Positions 33,668-44,100 of a stretch of 64,000 nucleotides of DNA are shown one piece after another. The stretch is taken from assembly GCF_000427905.1 (NCBI RefSeq), contig NZ_ATYX01000006.1:186001-250000 (forward strand), in the 5' to 3' direction. Under the pieces are notes generated by a model. It saw nothing but the letters and a program-made list of their open reading frames with translations. It was not told where the DNA came from and ran no database searches. The first letter of the stretch is position 1, and each line of letters starts with the position of its first letter. The translations under genes and the position numbers were made by a program. Source of the DNA: Thermocrispum agreste DSM 44070 (lineage in GTDB: Bacteria; Actinomycetota; Actinomycetes; Mycobacteriales; Pseudonocardiaceae).

Positions 33668-33733
33668 ACGCTAGGGCGTCGGGCATCCGATTCACCGCGT
33701 CCGCAGGAACTCCGTTTCGGGGACTTTTGTCCC
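33668..33733 (-). promoter_or_regulatory. DosR/DevR-type promoter P12 (CBS-BON copy 3)
   Basis: -10 TAGCGT (minus, 33673-33668). A near-consensus palindromic box GGGACTTTTGTCCC lies at 33720-33733 (13 of 14 bases of the mycobacterial DosR core), 60 nt from the -10. A weaker site (AGTTCCTGCGGACGC) lies at the usual 38-nt position, giving a two-box array. Confidence 0.65.
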
Positions 33734-33832
33734 GTGCGGGGCCTCCGGCGGGGTTCCGTTCGGTGACCGGTGGTCGGCGCCACCGCGTTGTCGCCACCGC
33801 GTTGTCCCGGAAAAGCGGGCGCAGCAGCGACG

Positions 33833-33875
33833 GGGACGTTCGGCCCTTCTCGGATTGTCCGCTTTTGCCTACCGT
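33833..33875 (+). promoter_or_regulatory. DosR/DevR-type promoter P13 (Ddn-type gene)
   Basis: Box GGGACGTTCGGCCCT (33833-33847), 37 nt from box start to TACCGT (33870-33875). Leader of ~32 nt with GGGAGG before the ATG at 33914. Confidence 0.7.
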
Positions 33876-33913
33876 CGGGACAGATCCGGTCGCCGCCGAG
33901 TTGGGAGGACGCC

Positions 33914-34383
33914 ATGTCCGTCACAGGGCCGCCGAAATCCCCGAAATTGCCGCCGCGCTGGTTCGTCCGCGCGGCCTGGTCGGTGCATCGTGGCCTGTAT
34001 CGGATCCTGCCGGGCAGGCGCGCATTGTGGCGGCAGCGCGGAAAGCGGTGGGGCACCATGCGGCTGACGACCATCGGCAGGCGCACGGACAGCCGCGCGC
34101 GGTGATCGTCGGTTACGTCGAGGACGGCGACGACCTGGTCACGTTGGCGATGAACGGGTGGGCGAACCCGGAACCGGCATGGTGGCTGAACCTGCAGGAG
34201 AACCCGGACGCCACGGTCGAGCTGGTGGGCGGCAGTGGGAGGATTCACGCGTACGCCGCCACCGAAGAGGAACGCGAGCGGTTGTGGGCCGAATGGCGGA
34301 AGTACGAACCGAAACTCGACGATTACGCGGCATTGCGCGACACCGAAACCGCGGTGGTCGTGCTCCAACGCCGAGCCACGTGA
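33914..34383 (+). pseudogene. Deazaflavin (F420)-dependent nitro/quinone reductase (Ddn family), frameshifted
   Basis: The first frame (33914 to about 34095) gives MSVTGPPKSPKLPPRWFVRA ... RLTTIGRRT; the second resumes GQPRAVIVGYVEDGDDLVTL and runs through MNGWANPEPAWWLNLQENPD to TAVVVLQRRAT. Together they make a ~156-residue Ddn/Rv3547-type protein, which uses F420H2 to reduce quinones. The break is at CGCACGGACAG near 34095; one extra G restores the frame. Either a recent inactivation or a missed base in a G-run. Strong promoter P13 and ribosome-binding site are intact. Confidence 0.85.
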
Positions 34384-34566
34384 CAGTGGAACTGCGTCGC
34401 GATTCGCTTTGTTGCGTTCCGCGGCAATCGGGCTCCCACGCACGACGATTCGGGCATTGTGGCCGCGCTATCACCGAAACGGTTGCGATATTCACCCGGG
34501 CAGCGGATTGTTGACGGAGCGGAGTCGATTTGATGCTCTCAGTGACGTCCGCTGAGAGGAACGGTC

Positions 34567-35481
34567 ATGCGCCAGGTTCAGCTGTCCCTGTGGAATCCGG
34601 ACTCGGCTCCGCCCGCCAAACCGGAGAACGGGTCGTATCGGCGCATACGGGTGCTGATCACGGCGAAAACCGCGCCGCTGCCCACGGCGCACGACTCCGA
34701 GGTCGTCTGCGTGGCCGGGCTCCGGTTGGACGATCCGGCCGAAGAATCCTGGATCCGGCTCTGCCCGATCGATGTCCGCGGTCTTGCCGCCGAGGACCGG
34801 TTCCGCAAATACGAGATCGTGCTGCTGCACGCCAAGCCGTCGCGTACCGACCGGCGGCCGGAAAGCTGGGTGCCGAACCTGGCCGCCATGCGCCGGGAGA
34901 CGTGGGTGCTCGGCTGGTCGCGGCGCCGGAGCCTGATCGACCCGCACCTCACCCGGACCATGTGCGAGCTGCTGCGCGACGTGCGGGCCAACCCGGCCGC
35001 ACGCTCGTTGGCGGTCGTTCCCGTTGCCGGTGTCGAGGACCTGGAGATCACGCGGAACCCGCGGTGGATGCCCCGGCAGCGGGCACAGGTCGCCGGTGCT
35101 GCCGGCAGGACCGCCCCGGACGGGCGTGTGGCCGGACCACTGCGGGCACCGCGCTTTCAAGTTCGCTACCGGTACCGGTGCCCTTCGGACCGCTGCACCG
35201 GCCATCGCCAAGCGATCGTCGACTGGGACCTTGCGGCCTTGCAATACCGGTACCGCGATCACAGCGACGCCGAACTCCGGGAAGCCATCACACGGGACTT
35301 CATGGTCAGAAGGCTCAGGCCGAACTGCGACATCGCCTTCTTCGTGAGCAGCCGCGCCGCGCGCGCGGACTCGTTCAGCGTGCTGGGCGTCTACAACCCG
35401 CCGCGCTCGGTCCGGGCCGCCGGCTGGTCCCGCAGGAACGGGCGGCAGCGGCGTTCCCCGGCCCGCGTCCGGCGTGCCTAG
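34567..35481 (+). CDS. Conserved protein of unknown function (possible dual-OB type)
   Basis: 304 residues, no membrane helix. RIRVLITAKTAPLPTAHDSE followed by VVCVAGLRLDDPAEESWIRL and CPIDVRGLAAEDRFRKYEIV is reminiscent of proteins annotated as dual OB-fold domain, by memory only. Later RYRYRCPSDRCTGHRQAIVDWD has two Cys and one His that could bind zinc, and VRRLRPNCDIAFFVSS follows. ATG with GAGGAACGG upstream. Local upstream DNA is AT-richer. It lies before the sigma/STAND cluster on the same strand and might be part of the same accessory block. Confidence 0.65.
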   Translation: MRQVQLSLWNPDSAPPAKPENGSYRRIRVLITAKTAPLPTAHDSEVVCVAGLRLDDPAEESWIRLCPIDVRGLAAEDRFRKYEIVLLHAKPSRTDRRPESWVPNLAAMRRETWVLGWSRRRSLIDPHLTRTMCELLRDVRANPAARSLAVVPVAGVEDLEITRNPRWMPRQRAQVAGAAGRTAPDGRVAGPLRAPRFQVRYRYRCPSDRCTGHRQAIVDWDLAALQYRYRDHSDAELREAITRDFMVRRLRPNCDIAFFVSSRAARADSFSVLGVYNPPRSVRAAGWSRRNGRQRRSPARVRRA

Positions 35482-35705
35482 CCGGATCGGCGCGAGGGCG
35501 TCGAGCCGTCCGTGGTCACCGGTCCGCTCGAGCCCGTCCCGGTCCGGGGTGGTCCATCGATCGTCCCGGCGCCGCCGAGATCGGCGCCGGGTAGCGCCCC
35601 AGCCTTTCCACGGCCCTGCCGGTCCACGTCTGCGACACGGCCCGACAAGAAGACCGAGGAAAGGTTGACAGTGATGAACCAGCAGGGAAGGACGGCGGCC
35701 GGCAG

Positions 35706-36203
35706 GTGCCGCAGCGGGTCGCGCAGCGCGCGGCACAGAAGGGCATGGGTGCGCTGCTTGCCTACCGCAAGGGCACCAGTCCGCTGCTGCTGATCACGGT
35801 GGCTGTGGTGGCCTTCGCTGCTGCGATCGGCGTGATCGCAGCGCTGAACGCCTTGCACATGCGGATGCCGATGCTGCGGGGCGTCGCGATCTGCATCCTG
35901 ATCGCGGCACCGCTGTACGTCCTGTATGTCGTCTTCACCGGGACGGAGCGGACCTACTTGTTCGAACGCGGCATGGTGGTCGCCAAGGGGGTGTTCGTCA
36001 AGGACGCCGCCTGGGCGGAGGTTGCCGAACTGAAGGTCAACAAGGCGGACAAGGACGGCGTGCTGGCGGGCGCGGTGCTGTCCTACGTGGTGCGCAGGCG
36101 CGACGGCAAGAAGATCGCCATCGAAGCGGGCGGCGAGAACGACCAGGTCGGGCCGCGGCTGGAGCAGATCCTGCGCAGCGGCGGTGTTCCGGTCACGCAG
36201 TGA
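35706..36203 (+). CDS. Two-helix membrane protein with PH-like cytoplasmic domain
   Basis: 165 residues from a GTG at 35706: helices LLLITVAVVAFAAAIGVIAAL and GVAICILIAAPLYVLYVVF, then a beta-rich PH-like domain (FERGMVVAKGVFVKDAAWAEVAEL...). The GTG lacks a ribosome-binding site, whereas an ATG at 35674 has GGAAAGG but is out of frame by one base. The true start may therefore be 35674 with a small frameshift near 35700. Function unknown. Confidence 0.6.
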   Translation: MPQRVAQRAAQKGMGALLAYRKGTSPLLLITVAVVAFAAAIGVIAALNALHMRMPMLRGVAICILIAAPLYVLYVVFTGTERTYLFERGMVVAKGVFVKDAAWAEVAELKVNKADKDGVLAGAVLSYVVRRRDGKKIAIEAGGENDQVGPRLEQILRSGGVPVTQ

Positions 36204-36419
36204 CCGTCCCGCTGGTGCCCCTCATGCTCCCCCTGTCGCCTCGTTCCGGGGCGCCGGCCGCCGCGGTCGGCGCCCCGTCGCCCGATCACGGTCTTTGCCG
36301 AAAACCGGTTCACGTGTCCCGGCTGTGCGGCACAATACGGCCGTATCGGCCGCCGGAGACGAGGGCGCCCGGCGCTCGGACCGAACGAACTGGGTGCGCA
36401 CAGAGGGGGCCGTGGTCGG

Positions 36420-37088
36420 ATGACGGATCAGCAGCGACACTCGGACGACTTCGCCACGTTCCGCGCGGTACTGCAGGACCTCGTGGCGGCGGGTCTCGGG
36501 CCCGATCTCGGCGCCGATTTCGGCGCGCGCTCCGGGATCACCCGGGTCGCCCGGCTCCCGCACGGTGAGCTGCGCCGCAGGCTGTCGGACATCTACGAGT
36601 CCAAGTACTCCTCGTTCCTCGCCTACGCCATGAGCAAGCTGGGCAGCAAGCAGGACGCCGAGGACGTGGTGAACGAGGCGTTCGCCAGGGTGTTGCGGGC
36701 CAACCCCGACCTGGACGTGCCGGAGGCGCTGGCCGGTTACGTCCGCTCCGCGGTGCACAACGAGATCAACCGCAGGGGCAGTCAGAACTCCAGGGAACGG
36801 CTCGAGCAGGCCACCGGCGACCCGGCCGACCTGGAGGCCACGCTGCGCGACCGGAGCAAGCCGCTGGAGGACCGGGTGACCGACGAGATCACCGTCGGCC
36901 TGGCCATCCAGCTGCTGTCGCCGCGTGAGCAGCAGGTCATCGCGTTGCGGCACCTGGAGGACGTCAGCGAGAAGGACACGGCGGCACGGCTGAACGTCCA
37001 GGTGGGCGCGGTGAAGCGGTACCGGGCCGATGCGGTGAAGAAGATCCAGGCGGCGCTGCGGACCCAGCGGGCGGTCGCGGCGGGCTGA
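36420..37088 (+). CDS. Sigma-70-family (ECF-like) RNA polymerase sigma factor
   Basis: 222 residues. Region 2 (YESKYSSFLAYAMSKLGSKQDAEDVVNEAF, ~57-86) and region 4 (LLSPREQQVIALRHLEDVSEKDTAARLNVQVGAVKRYRADAV, ~162-205). The first ~55 residues are an unusual extension. It ends 69 bp before the first STAND paralogue on the same strand and may direct its transcription. A GGAAAC (37116) with CGTC (37137) in that gap is a possible but non-ideal ECF promoter. Confidence 0.85.
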   Translation: MTDQQRHSDDFATFRAVLQDLVAAGLGPDLGADFGARSGITRVARLPHGELRRRLSDIYESKYSSFLAYAMSKLGSKQDAEDVVNEAFARVLRANPDLDVPEALAGYVRSAVHNEINRRGSQNSRERLEQATGDPADLEATLRDRSKPLEDRVTDEITVGLAIQLLSPREQQVIALRHLEDVSEKDTAARLNVQVGAVKRYRADAVKKIQAALRTQRAVAAG

Positions 37089-37157
37089 CCGGCCGGATCG
37101 CCTCGCCAGCCGTCTGGAAACGTCCGTCGTCGTCGTCGTCGATAGGGGGTCGCCTCC

Positions 37158-40100
37158 GTGCCGACCAAGCCTGCACGCCGTGGTGCACCTGGCTTGGCGC
37201 GGATCTTCGCGTCGTCCGGAGCCGTCGTCGGGGCCGGTTTCGTCGTCGCTCCCGGCCACCTGGCCACGTGCGCGCACGTGGCCAGGTGGCCGCGCTGAGC
37301 ACTGACCCGTCGGACCCCCGCCCGCCCGACCGCGAGGTGACGCTCGACTTCCCGTTCGCCGGGCTCCCGGCGGTGGCGGCCAGGGTGAAACGGTGGCAGC
37401 CCATCGCCGCCGACGGCAGCGGAGACATCGCCATCCTGGCGTTCCCGCAGCCGGTGCAGCTGCCGCCTCCGGTGCCGTTGTACTCCGGTGAGCAGCTGTG
37501 GGGGCATCGGTTCCAGGTGTGGGGCTTCCCGCACGGCAATCGCTCCGGCGCCTGGTGCGGCGGGGAGCTGCTGGCCAAGCAGGGGACCAGGTGGCTGCAG
37601 CTGCAGGGCGATGCCGACACCCCGCCGATCGTCGAGGGCTTCAGCGGCAGCCCGGTGTGGGACGACCAGGTCGGCGCCGTGGTCGGGATGACGGTCGCCG
37701 CCGACGTGAACCCGGAGACCACCACGGCGTACCTCATCCCGGCCGAGGACCTGATCGCGGCCGACGAGTCGCTGCTGCCGAATCCGTACCGCGGGCTTGC
37801 TCCGCTCGGCGAGGCAGACGCGCAGCTGTTCTACGGACGCAACGAGGACATCGCCCGCGTCGTCGAGGCCGTCCGGGCCAAGGATCTGGTGGCGATCGTC
37901 GGCCCGTCCGGGGTGGGGAAGTCGTCCCTGCTGCGCGCCGGTGTCGTGCCTGCGCTGCGGCGGGCGGGAATGGCCGTCCTGGAGGACAAGGACGGGACCG
38001 CCCCGCCTGCCGGCTCGGCCGCCGACGTCGTTGTGGCGGTGGATCAGTTCGAGGAACTGGTGCACCACGACCCGGACACGGCACGTCAGCGGTTCGCGCA
38101 GCTGGTGGAGTTCGCCCGTCAGCCGAACAAACGGGTCCTGCTGACGTTGCGATGGGACTGCGTCGACGAGTTGTCCTCGGGGCAGACGGCAGCAGCACTC
38201 ACCGACGGCATGATCGCCGTCACGCCACTGGGGCGCAGCCAGCTGCGCTCGGCCATCCTGGGGCCGGCCGCACACGCGCCGGGTTTGCGCTTCGAGGACG
38301 GGCTGGTCGAACGCATCCTCGACGAGGCGTCGGCCGAGCCCGGCCAGCTGCCGCTGGTGGCGTCGTTGCTGGAGCAGCTGTGGTACGCGCGCTCCGGGAC
38401 CACGCTGACCTGGCAGGCGTACCGACAGCTCGGCGGGGTGCGCGGTGCGGTGGCGCAGCGCGCCGAGGCGGCGATGGCGGCCGTCGTCCACCAGGGCGCC
38501 CACGAAGCCGAGGTCGCGCGGCTGTTCCGGGCGCTGGTGCGGCCGACCGACACCGTCGGCTTCGTCCGCAAGGCGGCACGCTAGGCGGACCTGGACGAAT
38601 ACCAGCAGCGGCTGGCGGTCGCCCTGGCGTCCGCCCGCATGCTGGTGATCGATCGCACCGTGGACGGCGAGACGACCGTCGACCTGGCGCACGATGCGTT
38701 GATCCAGCACCGGCCGCGGCTGCGGCAGTGGGTGGACAGCGACCGGGAGTTCCTGCAGTGGCGGTCGAGCCTGGAGCGTCGGCGTCGCGCGTGGCTGCGC
38801 GCCGGCCGCGACGAGAACATGCTGCCGTCCGGGCAGCTGCTCGCGACCGCCCAGCGCTGGTACGACGAGCGGCGGCACGACTTGTCCCCGGCGGAGTGGG
38901 AGTTCGTCGAGCTCGCCTCGCGGCGCAGCAGACGGTCCAAGCGGCGCAGGCAACTGGTCACGACCGGGCTGTGCCTGCTGCTCGCCGTGTCCGTCGTCCT
39001 CGCGTCGTTCTTCGTCTATCAGCGCCGGGTGTCCGCGGAGCAGGCCGCGCTGGCCGAGTCGCGCGAGCTGGCGGCACGGTCGCAGCAGACGTCGGAGAGC
39101 GACCGGGTGCTGTCGATGAAGCTGGCCTTGGCGGCTTACCAGCGGCACCCCACGGCGGAGGCCGAGCAGGCCTTGTTCCACCGGTATCTGGAGCAAGGAC
39201 GCCGAGGCGGTGCTCTGGCTCGGGGCGAAGGTGAACAAGGCCGAGGCCAGTGCCGACGGCCGGGTGATCGCCGCCAGCGGCGAGGTCGTCGCGGTGGTGT
39301 GGCATCGGGAGAAGGGACGCACGGTCCGGCACAGGCTGCCGGGCACCGACGGGGTCCGCGACGTCGCGGTCGCTTCTGACGGCAGCGCGGTCCTCGCGGT
39401 CGGACGTCGGCAGTCGTGGCTGGTCGATCCGCGAAGCGGCAAGGTGCGCCACACCTTCCCGATCGACGAGACGGAGAAGCACGGCTGGGGCCGGGTGGCC
39501 GACGACGGAACGGTGCTGCTGTACACCAGCGAGAAGGGACTCAAGGTCTGGCGTCAGAAAGAGGGGAAGTACCAGCTTGCCGGTTTGCCGGAGATCAAGG
39601 CTTTCCCGTTCTGGGTGGCTCCGGACGGCAGCCAGGCGATCGTGCGTGGTGAGCCATACACGTCGGACCAATCCCCGGTGTCGCGCGTCGATCTGCGCAC
39701 CGGCGAGCAGAGCGACCTCGGGCGAATCCCTGCATCGGATTTCGTGGTGAGCCGTACCGGAACAGTCGCGTACTGCGGCGGCGCCGGTGTGGTCGTCGAG
39801 CGTGACGGCAAGGCGAGGGAGATGACGAGTCCCGCAGCCGACGAAGCCGCGGTCTGCTCGGCGGTTGCCATCGACGACGCGGGTACCACAGTCGTGTCGG
39901 ACAGCCTCGTCGTGTCCGTGGAGACCGGGAAGACCACCAGGTGGTCGCTGCTGCCCAGCGAATCGACCGAGTACGACCTGGGCACGGAGGATCACGCCGG
40001 TCTCGAGGACTTGGTGCGTGCCGGGGAGCGCGTGTACGCCGTGCAAACTATCGGGCGACGCATCGTGCTGACGGAGGTACCGACAGCCGGTGACCAGCCC

Positions 40101-41129
40101 GACAACGCCGCGGCCGCGGTGGTCACCACCGACGGACGGTACGTCGTGACGTATTCGGAGGACGGCTCCAAGGTGCGTGTTCGCGAGACCGCGACCGGCA
40201 AGGTCACCGAGGCCGAGCGCGACAGCACACACGTCTCGAGCATCGACGTGGGCCAGCCGCGCCCGTTCGACCTCTCCCCGGACGGCAAGTACGTGGCCGA
40301 TCGAGTCTCACCCACCACCGTGCAGATCTGGACCCTGCCCGCCCTCGAGCCGCTGGCCACCATCGAGGTTCCGCCGGAGGGCCAGACCAGGTTCGACGAG
40401 CAGCGGTTCGTGACCGTGGCCGGGACGACCGTCACCTGGTGGGACGTTCGCACGGGAAAGCGGATCAGGGACTACGACGTCGTGGGCGAGAAGCTGGTCG
40501 GCCCGACGGAGGAAGTGCGGGACATCGTCCCGCTGGGAGAGGACCGGCTGGCGGCCGTCGCCGACCGGTCCGGGCTGGTCGTCGCCGGCCTGGACGGGAA
40601 GAAGATCGACGAAGTGCCAGTCGGACTGGACGCCACGGCGGTCGAGTTCCAACAGTCCACCCCGTATGCGCTCGTGCTGAAGAAGGGGCAGACGCTGGAG
40701 CTGTGGGACGTCCGCGCCAAACGGCAGGTGGGCCGTCCGCTCACCGGTGTGGGGCAGAGCGACGAGGACGCGGTCACATCGACGATCGGCGGATTGGTCG
40801 TGGAATTCCTCGCCGAGCCGGGAGCCTTCGTGGTCGCGGACGACAGCGGAGTGCGCTGGTATCGGCCGGGCAGCGCGGTGCCGTACCGCACACTGCGGCT
40901 CGGTGCGTCGACCTTCGCCCGCCAACCGCTGTCGTTGTCTGTGGAGAGCGGACGATTGCTCTATCGCGAAGTCGACGACACGGGGCCAAGACCTCCCGGT
41001 GAGGCTCGGCTTGATCCACACGTGTGGTACGCCGAGGTCTGCGCGGCCCTGGACGGACAGGACTTCACGCCGGAGGAGCGGCGCGCCCTCCCCGAGGGCG
41101 TGGGGGAGGAAAGGTTGTGCCCACGATGA
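37158..41129 (+). pseudogene. Trypsin-like protease + nSTAND1-type NTPase + beta-propeller protein, paralogue A, disrupted
   Basis: An intact product would be ~1,320 residues: S1-like protease domain with LATCAHV (catalytic His) and EGFSGSPVWDD (catalytic Ser); STAND NTPase with Walker A VGPSGVGKSS and Walker B/sensor VVVAVDQFEEL; a membrane helix (LCLLLAVSVVLASFFVY); then WD40-like propeller repeats ending EERRALPEG. Three lesions are visible: a frame change at ~37280, inside the perfect 40-bp palindrome, right after TCAHV; an in-frame TAG at 38582-38584 (after FVRKAAR); and a frameshift near 39195 before KDAEAVLWLGAKVNK. GTG start VPTKPARRG, as in paralogue B. Probably a decaying gene. Confidence 0.85.
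37253..37292. repeat. Perfect 40-bp palindrome in paralogue A
   Basis: Two 20-base arms, CGGCCACCTGGCCACGTGCG and its exact reverse complement, with no spacer. It lies over the His-motif codons of the protease domain. Deleting CCAGG from the right arm restores an open frame reading TCAHVVAAL. Confidence 0.95.
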
Positions 41130-44100
41130 GCACCGCGTCGCTCGGGTCAGCCGTCGCCCGCATCCACACGTTGTCCGGCCGCATCGTGGGTGCCGGTTTC
41201 CTCGTCGCCGATCGAAGGGTGGCCACCTCGGCAAGCGTGGTGCAGCGTGCATTCGGCGGCGCCTCGGGGCAAACCGCCGAATGTCTGGTGGACTTTCCGC
41301 TGCTGGGCGACGTGCGCATCAAGGCGCGGGTGGAGTCCTGGGGGCCGGGCCACGGCGGGGGTCCTCAGGCCGTCATCTTGGAACTGGCGACGGCGGTCGA
41401 GCAGACCGGCCCGCCACCGATGTTCCGGGCCGACGACCTCGACGGCCACCGGTTCCGCAGCCTCGGCTTCCCGCAGGGCATGCACGACGGCGTGTGGGCG
41501 GCCGGCACGGTCCGCATGTCGCCGAGCGGTCCTGTCGTGGCTGCCGATGCCCACGGCCAGCAGCTGTTCGACGGCTACGACGGGGCTCCGGTCTGGGACG
41601 AGCAGGTCGGCGCGGTCGTCGGGATCATCGCGATCGACGACGCCGACGCCCGGCTCATTTCCGTCGCCGATGTCCTCGGTGTCGACCCGCGATTGCTGCC
41701 CAACCCCTATCGCGGCCTGGAGCCGTTCGACGAGCAGCACACCGACTACCTGTTCGGGACGACGAGATCGGCCGGATCACCGCAGCCGTGGCGGAGCGGC
41801 CACTCGTCGGGGTCGTCGGCCGGTCCGGTGTCGGCAAGTCGTCGGTGATGCGCGCCGGAGTGCTGCCCAGGCTGCGCGCCGAGGGGGCCCGGGTCGCTGT
41901 TCTGCGGATGATGGGAGCCCAGTCGCCGACCGCGGCTGTCGCGCACGCGTTGTCGTCGCTGCTGCCGGACGACGACCCGCTGAAGCCGCCGGAGCGGATG
42001 CAGGCCGTGCTCGACGCCGGCCCGGCGGTGCTGCGTGCGGTCGCCACCAAGATCGCCGAGCAAGGCGGTGACTCGGGCGTCGTCTTGTTCGCCGATCAGT
42101 TCGAGGAACTGCCACCACCGCAGGCGGCCTCGGTGTTGCGGCTGCTGCTGGGTCTCACGCGTGCGGCGGGCGAGATGGCCCGGTCGCTGCGCGTCGTCCT
42201 CACGCTCCGCTGGGAGTCGCTCGCGCACGTGCTCACCGACGACAACCGTGCGGAGGTCGAGCGCGGCCTGGTGCCGATCGGTCACATGACCCGCGAGCAG
42301 CTGCGCGATGCGATCGTGCTCCCGGCCCGCCGAGCTCCCGGCCTGTATTTCGAGGACGGCTTGGTGGACCGGATCCTCGACGACGCCGCGGCGGAACCGG
42401 GACAGCTGCCACTGGTGGAGTCGCTGCTGGCGCAGCTGTGGCAGCAGCGACAGGGCGGAATGCTCACCCATGCCGCCTATCAGCAGGTGGGCGGCGTGCA
42501 TGGTGCGGTGGCCGAGCAGGCGGAGGCGGCGATCAGGACGATCCCGCCGGCGGAAATGTCCGCAATCCGCAGCCTGCTCACCCGGCTGACCACGCCCACG
42601 GACGGTGGCGGCTTCGTGCGGACCCCGGTCCCGTACGGCCAGTTGCCGCCGAACGAGCGGCGGATCGCGGATCATCTCGTCGCGCACCGGCTGCTGGTGC
42701 ACGACCGTGCGCAGGACGGGACCCACGTCATCGAGTTCGCCCACCAGGCGCTGATCGACCACTGGCCTCGTTTGCGGGACTGGCTGGCCGCCGATCGGGA
42801 GTTCTTGCACTGGCTGCACGAGACGGAGCGCCACGCAGCCGAATGGGACCAGGCGGGCCGCGACCACGGCATGCTGCTGCGTGGCCGCGCACTGGCATAC
42901 GCGCAGCACTGGGTGCATGCACGCGGAGAATCAGTGCCGTCGTGGGTGCACGCCTACGTTGCCGCCGCATCCGCGCGCAGCAAGAGGGACCGCCGGGTGC
43001 GCCGGAGTGTGCTCGCGTCGCTGGCCGTCGTGGTCGTGGCCGCGATCGTCTTCGGGATGCTGGCCAGTTATCAGAGCGCGGTGTCCGAGGAGCGGCGGGC
43101 CAGTGCCGCGGCCCATTCGATGTCCGCCCTGTCGGAAACCACGGCCCGATCCGACCCGGCGTGGGCCATCATGCTCGCGCTCGCCGCGTACCGCTGCGAA
43201 GCCGGCGAGCACACCGAGTCGGCGCTGGTGCAGCACTATCTGGCCTACCGTCACGTCGCCACCGTCCTGTCCGGCGCCTCGGGAGTCATCGAAAACGCCG
43301 ACGCCAGTGCCGACGGTCGCGTCATCGCGGCGCGTAGCGTGGGCGGCCTGATCACGGTGTGGGTGCGTAGACCGGGCAAGGCCCCCCGTGTGTGGCACAT
43401 CCTCGGCGCTCAGGCACTCGCCGTCGACGTCGCCGACGACGGCAGTGGCGTTCTCCTGGTGGAGGCGACAGCGACGTCGTTCTACGACGTCGAAAAGCGG
43501 CGTAAGAAGTGGTCGATCCCGGTCGGTTTCGACGATCGAGTCGTCAGCGGGCTCGTGCACGGCACCGATGTCGTGCTGAGCTTCGGGGCGATCGGCTTCG
43601 CAGGCATGCCGACGGCGGACACCGTTCAGTGGTGGCGTGCAGACGATGGGGAACCGGTCCGCATCGGCGAGCGCAAGTCCCCGGACGGGCTCACCGCCCT
43701 GGGCTTCACGTCCGCCGGGAAAGTCGCGCTTGCCGACGGTGAGCGGCACACCCGGTCGCTGGTGCTGTGGGACGGCGACACCGACGGGGTGCGGCAGATC
43801 GGTCGCCAGTTGATCGTGAAGCAGACGTCGCTGGACGGCAGCACCGTCGTGAACGGGACCATCTCGCAAGACCACGCCGTGGCGTGCCGCTACGACGGGA
43901 CCACCAACTCGGCCACACTGGCGCCGATCTCCTTGCGGGACGGGTCCGTGAGCGAAACCAGGAAGGCGGTCACGGTGCCGGGCAACTGCCCGCTCGGTTT
44001 CGACGCCCACTACGGCGATTCGGTCGCCGTGGTGCTCGGAGTCGTTGCCGACTTCCGCTCCGGCACCTCGGTACCCCTTCCCGTCCGGGCGGGCCGAGAC

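Noticed and set aside
37116-37140. ECF promoter GGAAAC-N15-CGTC before paralogue A
   Set aside because: The spacer and -35 are not ideal and the CGTC lies in a GTC repeat that would match by chance. Mentioned only in the sigma factor entry.
40747-41760. Upstream part of the long plus-strand frame ending at 45249, read as one 1,500-residue protein
   Set aside because: Before ~41757 that frame is out of register with both paralogue A's propeller and paralogue B's protease-like domain. It is Arg/Ser-rich non-coding translation.
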